NCBI GenBank assembly: GCA_963573305.1
Contig: OY754336.1
Location: 18,078,699-18,142,698, forward strand
Reading direction: 5' to 3'
From: Pyrrhosoma nymphula
Taxonomy: Eukaryota > Arthropoda > Insecta > Odonata > Coenagrionidae
Length of the DNA stretch: 64,000 nt
Shown here: in pieces, positions 12,191-21,760 of the stretch
Layout: each line of letters starts with the position of its first letter
Position numbering within the stretch: the stretch's first letter is position 1
Program-made: the position numbers and the translations under genes
The notes under the pieces: generated by a model
The model's database searches: none
What the model saw: only the letters and a program-made list of their open reading frames with translations
Told to the model about the DNA's origin: nothing

Positions 12191-12205
12191 AAGGCGAAAG
12201 GGTAT

Positions 12206-12388
12206 TCATTTATTTATTTATTGCCTTTTTATTTAAGGCGAAATAAGGGCTATGCAGCCCTCGCTGACATTTAACCCTTACATTAACACCCATGCCCTGA
12301 GTGGAAAGAAACCCACCCAGGCGGGACTCGAACCCGCGACCTTCGGATTAGCAGGCGATGACTCTACCCCGCCGCCACCGAGGCCGGA
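12206..12388 (-). mobile_element. tRNA-Ser-like SINE
   Basis: On the minus strand a tRNA-like head (A box region GTGGCGGCGGGGTAGAG, then CCTGCTAATCCG with a GCT anticodon-like triplet, then B box GGTTCGAGTCC) is followed by about 100 bp of body. The element ends in a simple ATAA-type tail (12206-12223), the classic SINE layout. A diverged copy of the head lies on the plus strand at 60083-60156. Transcription, if any, would be by RNA polymerase III. Confidence 0.8.
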
Positions 12389-12390
12389 GT

Positions 12391-13909
12391 ATTGGACGTG
12401 AAGCAAGAGAAGAAACGGCGTAGGGGGGAGAGCAGACTATTGAGGGGAGCATTGCACTCTTTTTATTCTTCCGAAAAATTCACTTTCGGTACCCAGGAGG
12501 GGGATGAACGTACCTATCACTTCCCGAAAGTGGTTAAAGAAAAATACCACGGGCTACATCCAAACAACACAGCGTGCAGCGAACATCACGGAGCGAACTC
12601 AGCTAAAACATCCACGCCGCCAAGAACGGTCATCACGGCACCGGGGAGGCTTTCAATACCGGCGATAATCCGACAACACTGGTCGGAAATGAGGCGCCAA
12701 AAAATAACCCCGCGCCTGGGAAATTAATAACATAATCCGTCCATGATGACAAGTCAGAATTGTGTCTTCATACCTGCTATAGGAGTAAGACGCCCCGAGT
12801 TTGATGAATCATACGCCATATGCCACGCTTACTTAGCCTAGGCATATTCACTCTGACAGATGGCAATATGGAAAAACAAATGATTACAGCTTCTAAACGA
12901 GGATCCCGAGGAGAGAAGCGCTTATCTGCATTTTTTCTTTCATTTGCGTTCTGAACAGCTTTTAAAAATCTAGGACGAGTAATGAAAGAGGACACATTTA
13001 ATGCAACGGTAAAACAAAGAATTCACTGGAGAAAACTGCTTCAATGATAATGCTAGAATCAATAAGTAGAAAATTCAACATGCAATTAAAGTACAGTCGA
13101 TAAATAAGTCAGCTTTTATAAATTCCATGACACAAACCAATTGGAGCTAAATTTGAGATAACTAAAGCTTTAAAAAAGGTGCATCATCAGTCTGCCAAAA
13201 ATAGCCCTTAAAGACTAATAATGAACCTCTAAAGCACCTAAATCTCCCATTGACTTTCTACGAACTGCCCTTGTATGAGCAAAATGAACTAGTAATGATT
13301 ATTTACTTCATCGGTCGAAAGCGTAACCATACCTGCATTGCAAACAAACCGCTACGCTATGCATCCGAGGAAGGGAGAATTTAGATTGTTAAGCGTGTCT
13401 TTCTCAAGAGAGTCCATAAACTCCATGACGCATTTACCACTAACGAGCTAATTTCAAGAGACAGGACAAATAAAACCTGCACGACAAAACTACCAGCAGA
13501 ACACAAAACAAAGGAGGGAGAGGTCAAGTGGTATCGCTGACAACCTCGCCAACAAAATCTGCACGCGGACGTTAGAGCGGTAAATCTCGGCAGTGAATCT
13601 CAGTTTTTAGTTGGCACCAGCTTTCCCACTACCAGCATAGACCACGGATTGCATATATGAAGCAGAAGTCTTCAAATGAAGAAAATGGTGGCATGCGAGA
13701 TGTTCGAAGGGAAAGGCGGGATAATGTATATGCCGGATATGTCGGCCGCCACAAATCTGGCCAGCCTTAACAGTGTCCCAACTTTCTTCGCTAACACAGT
13801 GAAATACATAAATCCAAGTTTCCGCAATGCGTCCACGGACGCCATACTATCTTCACTCTCTATCTGTAGTCTCTCGCGCCATAGACACAAATCCGATTCA
13901 AACCTTCAT
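12391..13909. other. No recognised feature
   Basis: Ordinary mixed-composition DNA. The upstream half of the frame that runs into the LINE fragment (13676-13909) does not resemble the LINE, and it looks like an accidental fusion of open reading. Confidence 0.4.
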
Positions 13910-14089
13910 CAAAACACCCTAAATTCTTACATTGACAGTCCCGATCTTATTTATTTCATCAATATCAGAGTGCCTTCTCGTCCTACCCGAACTATTTCAT
14001 TACTCCACATTCCCACACCAAGATTGTCACTAATTAAACGTTCTCTCTTCTTCCGTCTCTTCCTCCCTAATAAATTCACTCACTACTGA
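13910..14089 (+). pseudogene. C-terminal end of a jockey/CR1-type LINE ORF2
   Basis: The frame reads SPDLIYFINIRVPSRPTRT, then a phrase like LLHIPTPRLSLIKRS, then FFRLFLPNKF. This matches the usual last 50 residues of ORF2 in jockey/CR1/L2-like non-LTR retrotransposons, where I-N-F-R-V-P-x-R-x-T-R is followed by F-x-I-P-x-x-x-T and S-P-x-x-R-x-x-x-x-Y-N. Only the very end of ORF2 is left, so the copy is strongly 5'-truncated, as is common for LINEs. The stop at 14087-14089 is followed by an AT-rich untranslated tail ending in an AATAAATAAAAATAA-like stretch near 14322-14340. Confidence 0.6.
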
Positions 14090-14340
14090 TATTGTTCCAT
14101 TTTCCCTATCGTCTAAAAGTTCCACCTACTTGGCCCGAACACATCTTTCCGGAAATAATCATAAATATAGACAATAATCAACAATAATCAGCATCCCTAT
14201 TCCATGTTCGTTAAGTTGTTTTTTATTTTGTAATTTTGTTGTTAATTTGTGTCTTATTTTGTGTTACAAGTGCACTTTAAATTGGCAATATTGCTGTACG
14301 TGTACAATTTTCTTTAAAATGGAATAAATAAAAATAATTT
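14090..14340 (+). mobile_element. LINE 3' untranslated tail
   Basis: A T-rich then A-rich segment following the ORF2 remnant. It ends in AATAAATAAAAATAATTT at about 14322-14340, a plausible poly(A)-type LINE terminus. The next base composition change occurs right after it. Confidence 0.45.
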
Positions 14341-15140
14341 GGGAGTAGTGACGGGATAAAGGGGAGGGGGTGAAATATTCAATGAAACATCCTATTGTAT
14401 ATCCGCGTCGGCGGAAAGCTCCAAACACACTGCGAGACTCCACCGATTAATTCCCAGCCAGGTGTCACGAGGGCAGGGAGGAGAAAGGTTTGAGGACACC
14501 ACTGGAACGTCTCTTGGGCTGCCGGTCGCGCCCTAAACCCATCGCCTGCGAGGCAGATTGTCTCCCGCCACCATACCATTCCGATCCACCATCGCACCTC
14601 TTCTTCTCCACTGGGAAGCGGTGGAATGCCGAAGTGGCATTTTGTCTTGTGTGCCCCCCCGCGGCGCCTCTCCCAGGGGGGATATCCACCCCCCCCCCCA
14701 AACCCCTCTTCGCCTGCACCGTGCGCGCCTTAAGTTATGGAGCAGTAAAGTACCGACGCTGGCGACGCTAACGAAGCCTTTGGCAGGTCCTCTGCGGGCC
14801 GGCAAGAGGGAGGCTGTGAGGATAGGGTGCGGGGGGAAATGGCCGCGCGAGGAGAATTATTGATGCGAGGCGTCGCGAGATGAGAATTGAGTCTCGGGAG
14901 AGAGAGAGAGGAAAAGAACCTGATGTCTCGGGGGGGGGTGGTAGGGAGGGAGGCGGGGGGGGGGGTGAAGTGGGAGGGAGCAATCGACTGCGAAGGAACG
15001 AGCAGCGACGGACGGGCCATAACCGGGGAGCGGAGGGAGGGAGTGGGATTGCAGCGACACCACCTCCCGCGGAGAAATAATAGACTGCCATCCGACAAGA
15101 CATTTTCGAAGGGGCGAAAATAAAAAAAAATATACATATA
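14341..15140. other. GC-rich island with GA and G/C homopolymer tracts
   Basis: A GC-rich block with a C run near 14690-14700, long G runs at about 14930-14975 and a GA-rich stretch at 14880-15020. Frames of up to 142 codons on both strands are Pro/Ser/Arg-rich artefacts. It ends at an A-rich run followed by a TATA microsatellite (about 15121-15150). Confidence 0.6.
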
Positions 15141-15149
15141 TATATAAAG

Positions 15150-16660
15150 ATATAGGAGCCGGATTTACAAAGATTTACCCACGCCGGAGGGCCCAATAAA
15201 AATTAATGACGAGGGGCTGCGAGAGAGGAAACCTTCTTCTTCAAACACGGCGCTAACACGGTGAGTGTTAAGGGCAAGTTTAAGGACTAGAGAATTATAG
15301 TTCCACGAAAAAACAGAATCACAAAAAGGAACAACAAACGGACAAGAAAAGCAGTTTAGAGTACAGACTGAGTGAAACAACAAAGCTATTGGAAAACCGT
15401 GGATGTAAATTTGACCCGGTGCGAAAAATGCACTCTGGAGCTTTTCGTGCTCGCGCAATATTATTATTTTTGATTCCATAAATGTGAGTTGCATAAACAT
15501 TTACATGCTACAACATTCAAGTCACAAGAAGAGTACTTTTACATTGAACATCACTACAGATGAGAACACCCAGAGGTACAATGAACTAAGAGTTGTTTTT
15601 CAACGAGATGGGATGGCCCTCATCCCCTTTTCCAAAACTCTACAGATCTTTAAGGGAACCATTATGAAGACATATCTCATCCTGAAACTTAACTTTTTTT
15701 CAGTTTATTTGGTTTACTTCAAAATCCTAAATAAATAGGATTATTCCAATTCTTATTTTTAAATTCAATTTGATTGAAGCCGAACCTAGTTGCGGACCAC
15801 ATTGCAAAACGCAGGTATACACTTGATGCTAAAAGCTTTTGCATTCTCAGTGAGAGGTAACATTCAACCGTTTCATATCCTTCTACTACAGCGAACATAG
15901 AGCAAGAGAACCAATAAGGAGAGAAGGTAATGGGCTTTAAATCAAGCAATTGTCGTTTGAAATCTGCCCGCTCTCAGGAGGGGTTTATGTCGAAGAAAAC
16001 ACAATGGAATCCTCTGTGCCCACGACAAAACAACAGTTTGCTCCCAATGATAAATGGCTGAGACAGCTAAGTAGAGAATTCGTGAGCATTTACATAGGTC
16101 CCGTTTTTCATTACATGCTGTCAATAGTTCCGGAAACAAGAATAAGGAAAGTAACAACTGCTCAAGCTGAGAAACACGAATGGTTTCCTTACTTTGGAAT
16201 GATGGATGTTCTCTTGGATATGAGCCCAATGTCCAATGGACTAATAGTAAACTAAACACCGACCCTAACAAGTCGATGAAAGACACTGCAATCAGACCGA
16301 GTTTCGCGATGCACTCCGAGCATTGAGCAGTCGAGCGTCTTCCAACGTAACCATTTCTACAGTTTAAAGCATATGTTAATTGGTTAAGAAAGGCGAGTTA
16401 ATAATTACCTACCAGGAGGACCTCGAGGGTAAGAAGGGATCATATTCAATGCCTGATGGAAAATATTTGTCCGCACACGGAATATTCACATAGTTCACCA
16501 CAAACAAAATTAAACAACATTGCAGAGAAGTCATATTAAATACGTTAGAGAAGGTACTAATTCACCATTATGACATACAAATTTGCGAATATTTTTAAAC
16601 CCCTCCTTTCCACAGCAATATTCTTTAATCACAGCAGGGATATATGCCCAAACAACATAC
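15150..16660. other. No recognised feature
   Basis: AT-rich DNA with short frames. The plus-strand frame at 15950-16255 (101 codons) has a plausible-looking mixed composition, but I cannot relate it to any family and see no splice or promoter context. Confidence 0.4.
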
Positions 16661-16913
16661 TGTAACGACTCGCTCCTTAAATGCTTAGTAGCTTACGTTT
16701 TATATACTTTGTGCTATGGTTTTGTTGCTGCTGTTTGTTTTTTTATGATTTGGAGATGTTCGTTGCTGAGAGAGCTAGCTGGAGGAGAGACGTGTAGCAA
16801 AACAAAAATATATTGCATCATAATTTCCTCTCCACTGTTCTGGGGAAAATAAAGCCAACTAAAAATACGTTTAACCAATATAATTTAGCGCTACCAAACG
16901 ACAAGGCGTTACA
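16661..16913 (+). mobile_element. 5' long terminal repeat of an LTR retrotransposon
   Basis: The segment begins TGTAACG and ends CGTTACA, a perfect 7-bp LTR terminal inverted repeat of the universal TG...CA type. At 253 bp it is a normal size for a short LTR. It contains a TTTTATATACT TATA-like box near 16698 and a GAAAATAAAGC poly(A)-signal-like stretch near 16845. A tRNA-complementary primer-binding site starts 20 bp downstream, which fixes the orientation. No second LTR is visible in the window, so the element is incomplete or interrupted here. Confidence 0.75.
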
Positions 16914-16933
16914 GACGGCTGGAGGAAGAAAAC

Positions 16934-16955
16934 TGGTGGCAGCGACGGGATCGAA
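16934..16955 (+). promoter_or_regulatory. Primer-binding site (tRNA-Leu type) of the LTR element
   Basis: The 18-base block TGGTGGCAGCGACGGGAT, followed by CGAA, is the reverse complement of a tRNA 3' end running from the T-loop (TTCG) through GCTGCCA to CCA. It differs at two bases from the site expected for a tRNA-Leu ending ...CCGCTGCCA-CCA. This is where reverse transcription of a Ty3/gypsy-like element would be primed. Its place 20 bp after the LTR supports the LTR call. Confidence 0.8.
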
Positions 16956-17520
16956 TTACTGGTGCTTCGGCAAAGAATATCAGAGCGACGATTCGATCTG
17001 AAATTCGGAATTTGGCGGTACGCGTCTTATGTTGGACCTTCTAGGTTTTATACGATTGCAGATCGAGATAATCAGCGTCCTGGACAGCTTGGGAGGATAG
17101 AAACTGAGGTTGGATTCACCTACGCGATGGCTACGTCGTTGTCGGAGATTGGCAGTTGAACTCATCGGAGGTCAGCGAGGTGAGCAGAGGGTGCGTCGAC
17201 TCCTGTTCCAGTGGAAGGGACTAGGAACTCATTTCGTGGTGCGGTGAGGCCTGCCGAGTGAATGCCGAGACGGTTGAAGGAGGATTCGCCTTGATTGCGT
17301 GTTCAAGCAGCTGTTCAACAGAGACAACACTAGGCTGGAATTGTCAACCGCTGGCACTCAGCACAGTCAGAATCAGTCAAGTGCCTAGGTTGGTAGCGTG
17401 CTTTGCATCAGCTGTGACTGTTTTTTGAGTAGTGTTGTTTTCGGGGGTAGTAGGACTTCGAGGTATTATGATGGACTATTTATCACGGCATTTAAATAAG
17501 GATTTGTTGTTTTTGTCGTA
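16956..17520 (+). mobile_element. 5' internal region of the LTR element
   Basis: Sequence downstream of the primer-binding site has the look of a retrotransposon leader. The 65-codon frame at 16962-17159 has no recognised Gag motif, and no zinc knuckle or protease is present. The composition changes near 17520, where an unrelated minus-strand repeat begins. The element was therefore cut or interrupted before Gag-Pol. Confidence 0.5.
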
Positions 17521-17599
17521 AGGGTTACGAGAAACAGTTCCCGTAGGTGCTAAAGTCGTCATCATAAAAAATCTCAGAGTAAAAATCTGCAATTATGAT

Positions 17600-17960
17600 G
17601 AAGAATAAGTAGAAATTGCCACGAGAAAAATCGCCCTGGACCGGGAATCAAACCACAGACCTTTGCTTGCTTGCCGGGCCAATTCGCAGACTACTACGCT
17701 TCCCAGTTTTCCTGATTCCCGTGGCAATTTAGGAGGACATAAGGGAACTAGATGTTAAGCCCTTGCGGTCCATCAAAAATAGCACCATAAGGGAGCAGAG
17801 GACTTCAAACAAGTCACATCCCATGCGGTTGCATCCTATACCAGCACTAATGCCGTGCTAGGCCACGCATGAATTTATTCATGTCTGCCGCATACTCGGC
17901 GATGAAATACGTAGAAATTGCCACACAATTATTTCTGGCACCCGGTTAGAGAAGTTGCCA
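17600..17960 (-). repeat. Composite repeat with internal tRNA-like sequence, copy 1
   Basis: Reading the minus strand there are three parts in order: (1) sequence with GGTATAGGATG, GAAGTCCTCT, TCCCTTATG and GATGGACCGCAAGGGC; (2) a tRNA-like stretch (about 17637-17725) with an A-box-like AGCGTAGTAGTCTGCG and a B-box-like GGTTTGATTCCC; (3) GATTTTTCTCGTGGCAATTT. The same three parts in the same order occur at 45484-45780 on the plus strand. GTGGCAATTTCTACGTATTT also recurs upstream (about 17905-17930), so the arrangement may be a tandem dimer of a SINE. Confidence 0.75.
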
Positions 17961-18774
17961 ACTTAAATTGCCCATCACTTATTCTCAATTAAGTGAATCC
18001 AATAGTCAAAGACTGACCCTTTAAGAAAAGTGAGGAATGAAATGGGATGCGATGGTACTCAGGAGAAGAGGTGACTGACGATTCAACTCATTCCGGTCAA
18101 TTACAAATTTCAGAAAGCAAATAGTATTAAGACGTGCGGCTACCCGAAGACGTCCTCAAGCCAGGAAACTTCTGGTATGCAAAAGAGATATATTTATATT
18201 CCGTCAGCCGGCGATCGAAAAAAGAAGTATTGAGTGACATTTTTAGATCAAGAATGATAAGTGGCCGACCTTTGAAACTGGCCGAAGTCACTGAAAATTA
18301 CCACTAATCGATAAAATATAGGCGGGAATTTTTCCAGAGGAAATCATTAAGCATGGATTATGGATCGATTCCAAGTCTCCAAGTCTAAGGGCAGTTATCT
18401 TGATGTTCTTCCTTCCCGGCGTAATCCCTACAGTCACGTTACTTGTTTACCTCTTAGGTGAGGGGAATGGAGTGGGAGCATTTGGAGCAACGTTTAAAGC
18501 AGAAGGATATGGGAAAATACGAAACTCTGTAATCACACGAGGAGAAACTTCAAATTAAAAAAGAGAAGAATTAGATCTTAAGCGTTTTTCATTGAGTTGC
18601 TTCGCACGTGTCAGAGTTTCATAATATTCGAAAATAAATACTATTATATGGATTTAATTTCACTTATCGTTGTGTCCTCGATCTAGCATACTTAGCATGT
18701 GTCCTCGATCCAAGTGTGCCCATTATTTTAGATGGGTAAAGTGAATGGATGGGTAAAGATGGGGGAAGGATGGC
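17961..18774. other. No recognised feature
   Basis: Unassigned DNA. A small direct repeat of GTGTCCTCGATC occurs twice at about 18673-18712, and GATGGGTAAAG occurs twice at 18731-18761. Confidence 0.4.
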
Positions 18775-18842
18775 TGACTCACATACTAGTGTGAAAAAAA
18801 TGTGACTTTCAGTCACATTTTTTAACGCTTGTGTGTGAGTCA
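18775..18842. repeat. Small palindromic hairpin element
   Basis: TGACTCACA at 18775 and TGTGAGTCA ending at 18842 bound a hairpin. Its inner arms ATGTGACT and AGTCACAT meet around a 3-base loop. The arms are about 32 bases with a few mismatches. It could be a tiny MITE or a structured RNA hairpin; there is no coding content. Confidence 0.7.
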
Positions 18843-20880
18843 GTTCACGTCAATACAGATGTTAGGATTTAAAATATAAATCAGTAATTTTATTAACAGT
18901 GGAAAATTTGGCCTTGATATCGACAGTAACACATACGATGTCCCGAATTTTTCATACCGGCACATATTGCGTGAATGATTATAATTAAATTATCCAAAAG
19001 GCGACAGATACGCAGAATTAGTCTTATTTCTCTGCACCACTACTTTATATAGCCACACAAATTGATACATTAAGAGAAACTGACGAATTTGCGCAGGAAT
19101 ACTATTGGTAGGTACTTATTTTAAATGGAGACAACTAGCATATATTGATCACACTGACTACAGGGTCGCGCTCTGCTATCTTTCGGAAATAAAATTAAGC
19201 ATAATTAATATGTTCTTGCATACGATTCCAAAACATCATTCAAGTGTACCACTACATTGTTAGTAAGCAGGCCGCTTATCGTAGGCTAGAATCTTACACA
19301 ACCTATTATAAAAAATCAAGCGGTATGAACTTTACGTAGGATGATGATTTCAGAAAAATTTACAACATCCGTTCTCAATGACATAAGAGACAAAAAAAGT
19401 CCATATGCTGTAAGCAAGCATAGACCCCATTTTTTTACTGCAGCCTGAGCGCACATTTAAGAGGGGGGGAGTGTAATTTCACTCTGACGAACGGGAAGCA
19501 GAACAAAAAAGCAATTAGAGTGATTGGCAAAAGAAAGCTCCTTCTCTTGTAAGATGCGCTGACTGAGAGGAAATGCTTTCACGACAATCCCTGCGGCATC
19601 GCAGGGACAAGGTAATCGCCACTCAATCACGCTCAAAAGCGAGCGATCACAGTCAATGCTGCGATTTTGAGCCTCATAATTTCCACGAAATGGAGAAACG
19701 AGGAGAAACAGAAGACGGTTGCCGATTTAGCAACGCTAATAATCCATATTTCTTCCGTCTCATGGCAGATAAAAAGGAAGGCATCGGTAGAACGAGGAGG
19801 CGAAGAGGACGAAGGAAAAAGCCATTGCTTACCGACTACTCACAGACGGATTGGGGGAATGACGCAAATGCTCCCAAGGGGATTGGCTCGGGACCGAGTC
19901 GAAACTCAAAGAGTAATATAAATTTATATGTAAATTAATTAATCAATACATATTTATGCCTTTTACTTACATATTTCCTCAGCCCGAGAACTCAACAGCA
20001 TCGCAATTTCGAGGAATGAGAACGCTGTACTTTGATTGCGACACAATTATTTAGAACAAATTACGAAAAACTAAACAGAACAAAAACACAAACCAAGGAA
20101 TAACGAATACATCGTCAAGTAGGAAGGCGGTATGGAATTATATACATCAACAACTTCCTCATATGGACCCCTATAATTCCGCTCAAGGTCATTCCATGAC
20201 ACAAATGTAATAATCGTACAAAATGGTCATGAGCTCTAAATGAATTCGGTGTCAGAATTTTATCGCCATTTTAATTCCTCTAATAAGGTAGGAAATGAGT
20301 TTTCCACAAGGTAAATACATAGCCATGATATGAAAAGTCATTGTGCTGAAGATTGTTTACAAGCAGCTCTCCACTTTACGATGTCCTTATTTCCGCAAAA
20401 CTCTTCGCTCATTCATTTTTCTTTCTTCGACCTAACGCACAACTTGTGTTAAGTTTTCCATCCTTGGTATTTCTCAACAACTCGACCCATCCATTCTTCC
20501 TTCCCCGCGATTATTTAAGCGTGTGTAAAGAGAATAAGTTTGTCTCCTCGATTCCGCAGCATTTTTAACTTCCTTCCTCCCCTCCTCTACGAAGGATTTT
20601 TTCCCCTCGAAGAAACAGCTACCTAGCCAACGTGAAGCTTCGTTTCACCACTACGGGAGTATACTTTGAAGAGGATTCGCAGAAAAAGTGGCAGGGAGCG
20701 AAAGAATTTTATCGAAGCTGACACAGGCCGATACGCAGTGATCACCACGGCTGGGAAACAATACGCATCTTTCATTTCTCTCTCTCTCTCACCCTTGAGA
20801 GGGTGAGAGAGAAGGAGTGGAAACATCCCCAAGAAGACTCGAGAGACAGGGGTGGCGAGTGGGAGAGCAGAGGGTTGGGA
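18843..20880. other. No recognised feature
   Basis: AT-rich DNA apart from a purine-rich patch at 19780-19860. Two overlapping plus-strand frames at 19573-19938 have charged, low-information translations and no domain. Confidence 0.4.
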
Positions 20881-21431
20881 GGAAGAGAGAGAGAGCCGAC
20901 GACGGCCACTTAAACATGCACCTCGCCCTTCTACGCATGCCCTAAAGAGAGCAGAGCTTAACAATGTTCCCTCCTCTGCTCTTTCGAGTCGATTCCATTC
21001 TCGGGAGCGCATTAGGATTCACTCGGCGTCGCCGCGGAGGCAGGAAGGAAGCCGACGTACGCGCGCAAGCAAACACAAGCGCCGACGACGACTTAAAGAC
21101 GCGGGCCGCCGCATTCCTCGATCTTGACCTTACCTTTCGCGAATTCTCATTCCGCCGCCTACTCCAGCGAGCGAGCAGCAGTGGCTGGCAGGGCCCTTTC
21201 AGTTTCACATCTCTCCCCCCACACACCCTATCCACTAGCTCCCGTGCTTGATGTCGAGTCGCGTTCGCGGAAACAAAAGAGAGTGCTCGCGCGGCCGCCA
21301 TACTTGCTAGGGAGGAGAGGACCCAAGCGATCCACGGCCGCCGCGGTGTTCCTTTGGCCTCCGAGAGCGCAGGGCCGCCGGCTGCGGGAGAGGTGTGACT
21401 CGGCATCCAAGAGACGGCCATTAGCGGGGAC
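20881..21431. promoter_or_regulatory. CpG-rich island, possible promoter/first-exon region
   Basis: This block is unusually dense in CpG compared with its AT-rich surroundings (for example the stretches around 21010-21120 and 21290-21400, including GCGGCCGCC near 21292). It is not a pure purine tract. Both strands carry longish frames (minus 20942-21421, plus 21124-21447), but none shows a domain. A CpG-rich block of this kind can mark a housekeeping-type promoter or 5' exon. That is inference only, since no transcript evidence is available. Confidence 0.3.
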
Positions 21432-21760
21432 GTGCGGCGGCAGCTAACGCAGAAGGCCCTGGCTTCACATTCCGAGGTCCCGAGTGCGGATCCCGGCGGC
21501 GTAAGAGGCTATTCATTGGAATCCCTATCCACGGTTGTTGTAATGTGGATAACACCTCGCAGTGCAGCACTCCGTCCTACATCAGGTGGGACGTAAAACC
21601 ACGGGCTGGACTCGGGAAAATGTAGTTAAAAGTATAGTGATACCCATGCCTCAACCGGGCAATGAACGGGTGGAGGCTAGAGCTTTCTAGGGCATCGTCT
21701 CCCCGACGCGGCCCTTCTGAGACTGAAGCATTTATTTAAGGCATAGCCGGATTAAATTCA
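21432..21760 (+). mobile_element. SINE-like repeat with conserved core, copy 1
   Basis: A tRNA-like head (GGCAGCTAACGCAG then GAGTGCGGATCCCGG) is followed by a core reading ACTCCGTCC...GGTGGGACGTAAAACC (about 21569-21600). Three other plus-strand repeats in the window (26529-26554, 36695-36720, 46029-46055) share this core, whose consensus is close to CCGTCGGATGGGACGTTAAAC. The body continues to about 21760. Confidence 0.65.

Noticed and set aside
12306..12388. Functional tRNA-Ser gene
   Set aside because: Followed by a SINE body and simple-repeat tail, has a second diverged copy at 60.1 kb, and lacks the long variable arm of true tRNA-Ser.
13676..13909. N-terminal half of the frame running into the LINE fragment
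   Set aside because: Does not resemble LINE protein. The frame is open by chance across the junction.
14533..15196. Cluster of 80-142-codon frames on both strands
   Set aside because: Composition artefacts of GC-rich, G/C-homopolymer DNA.
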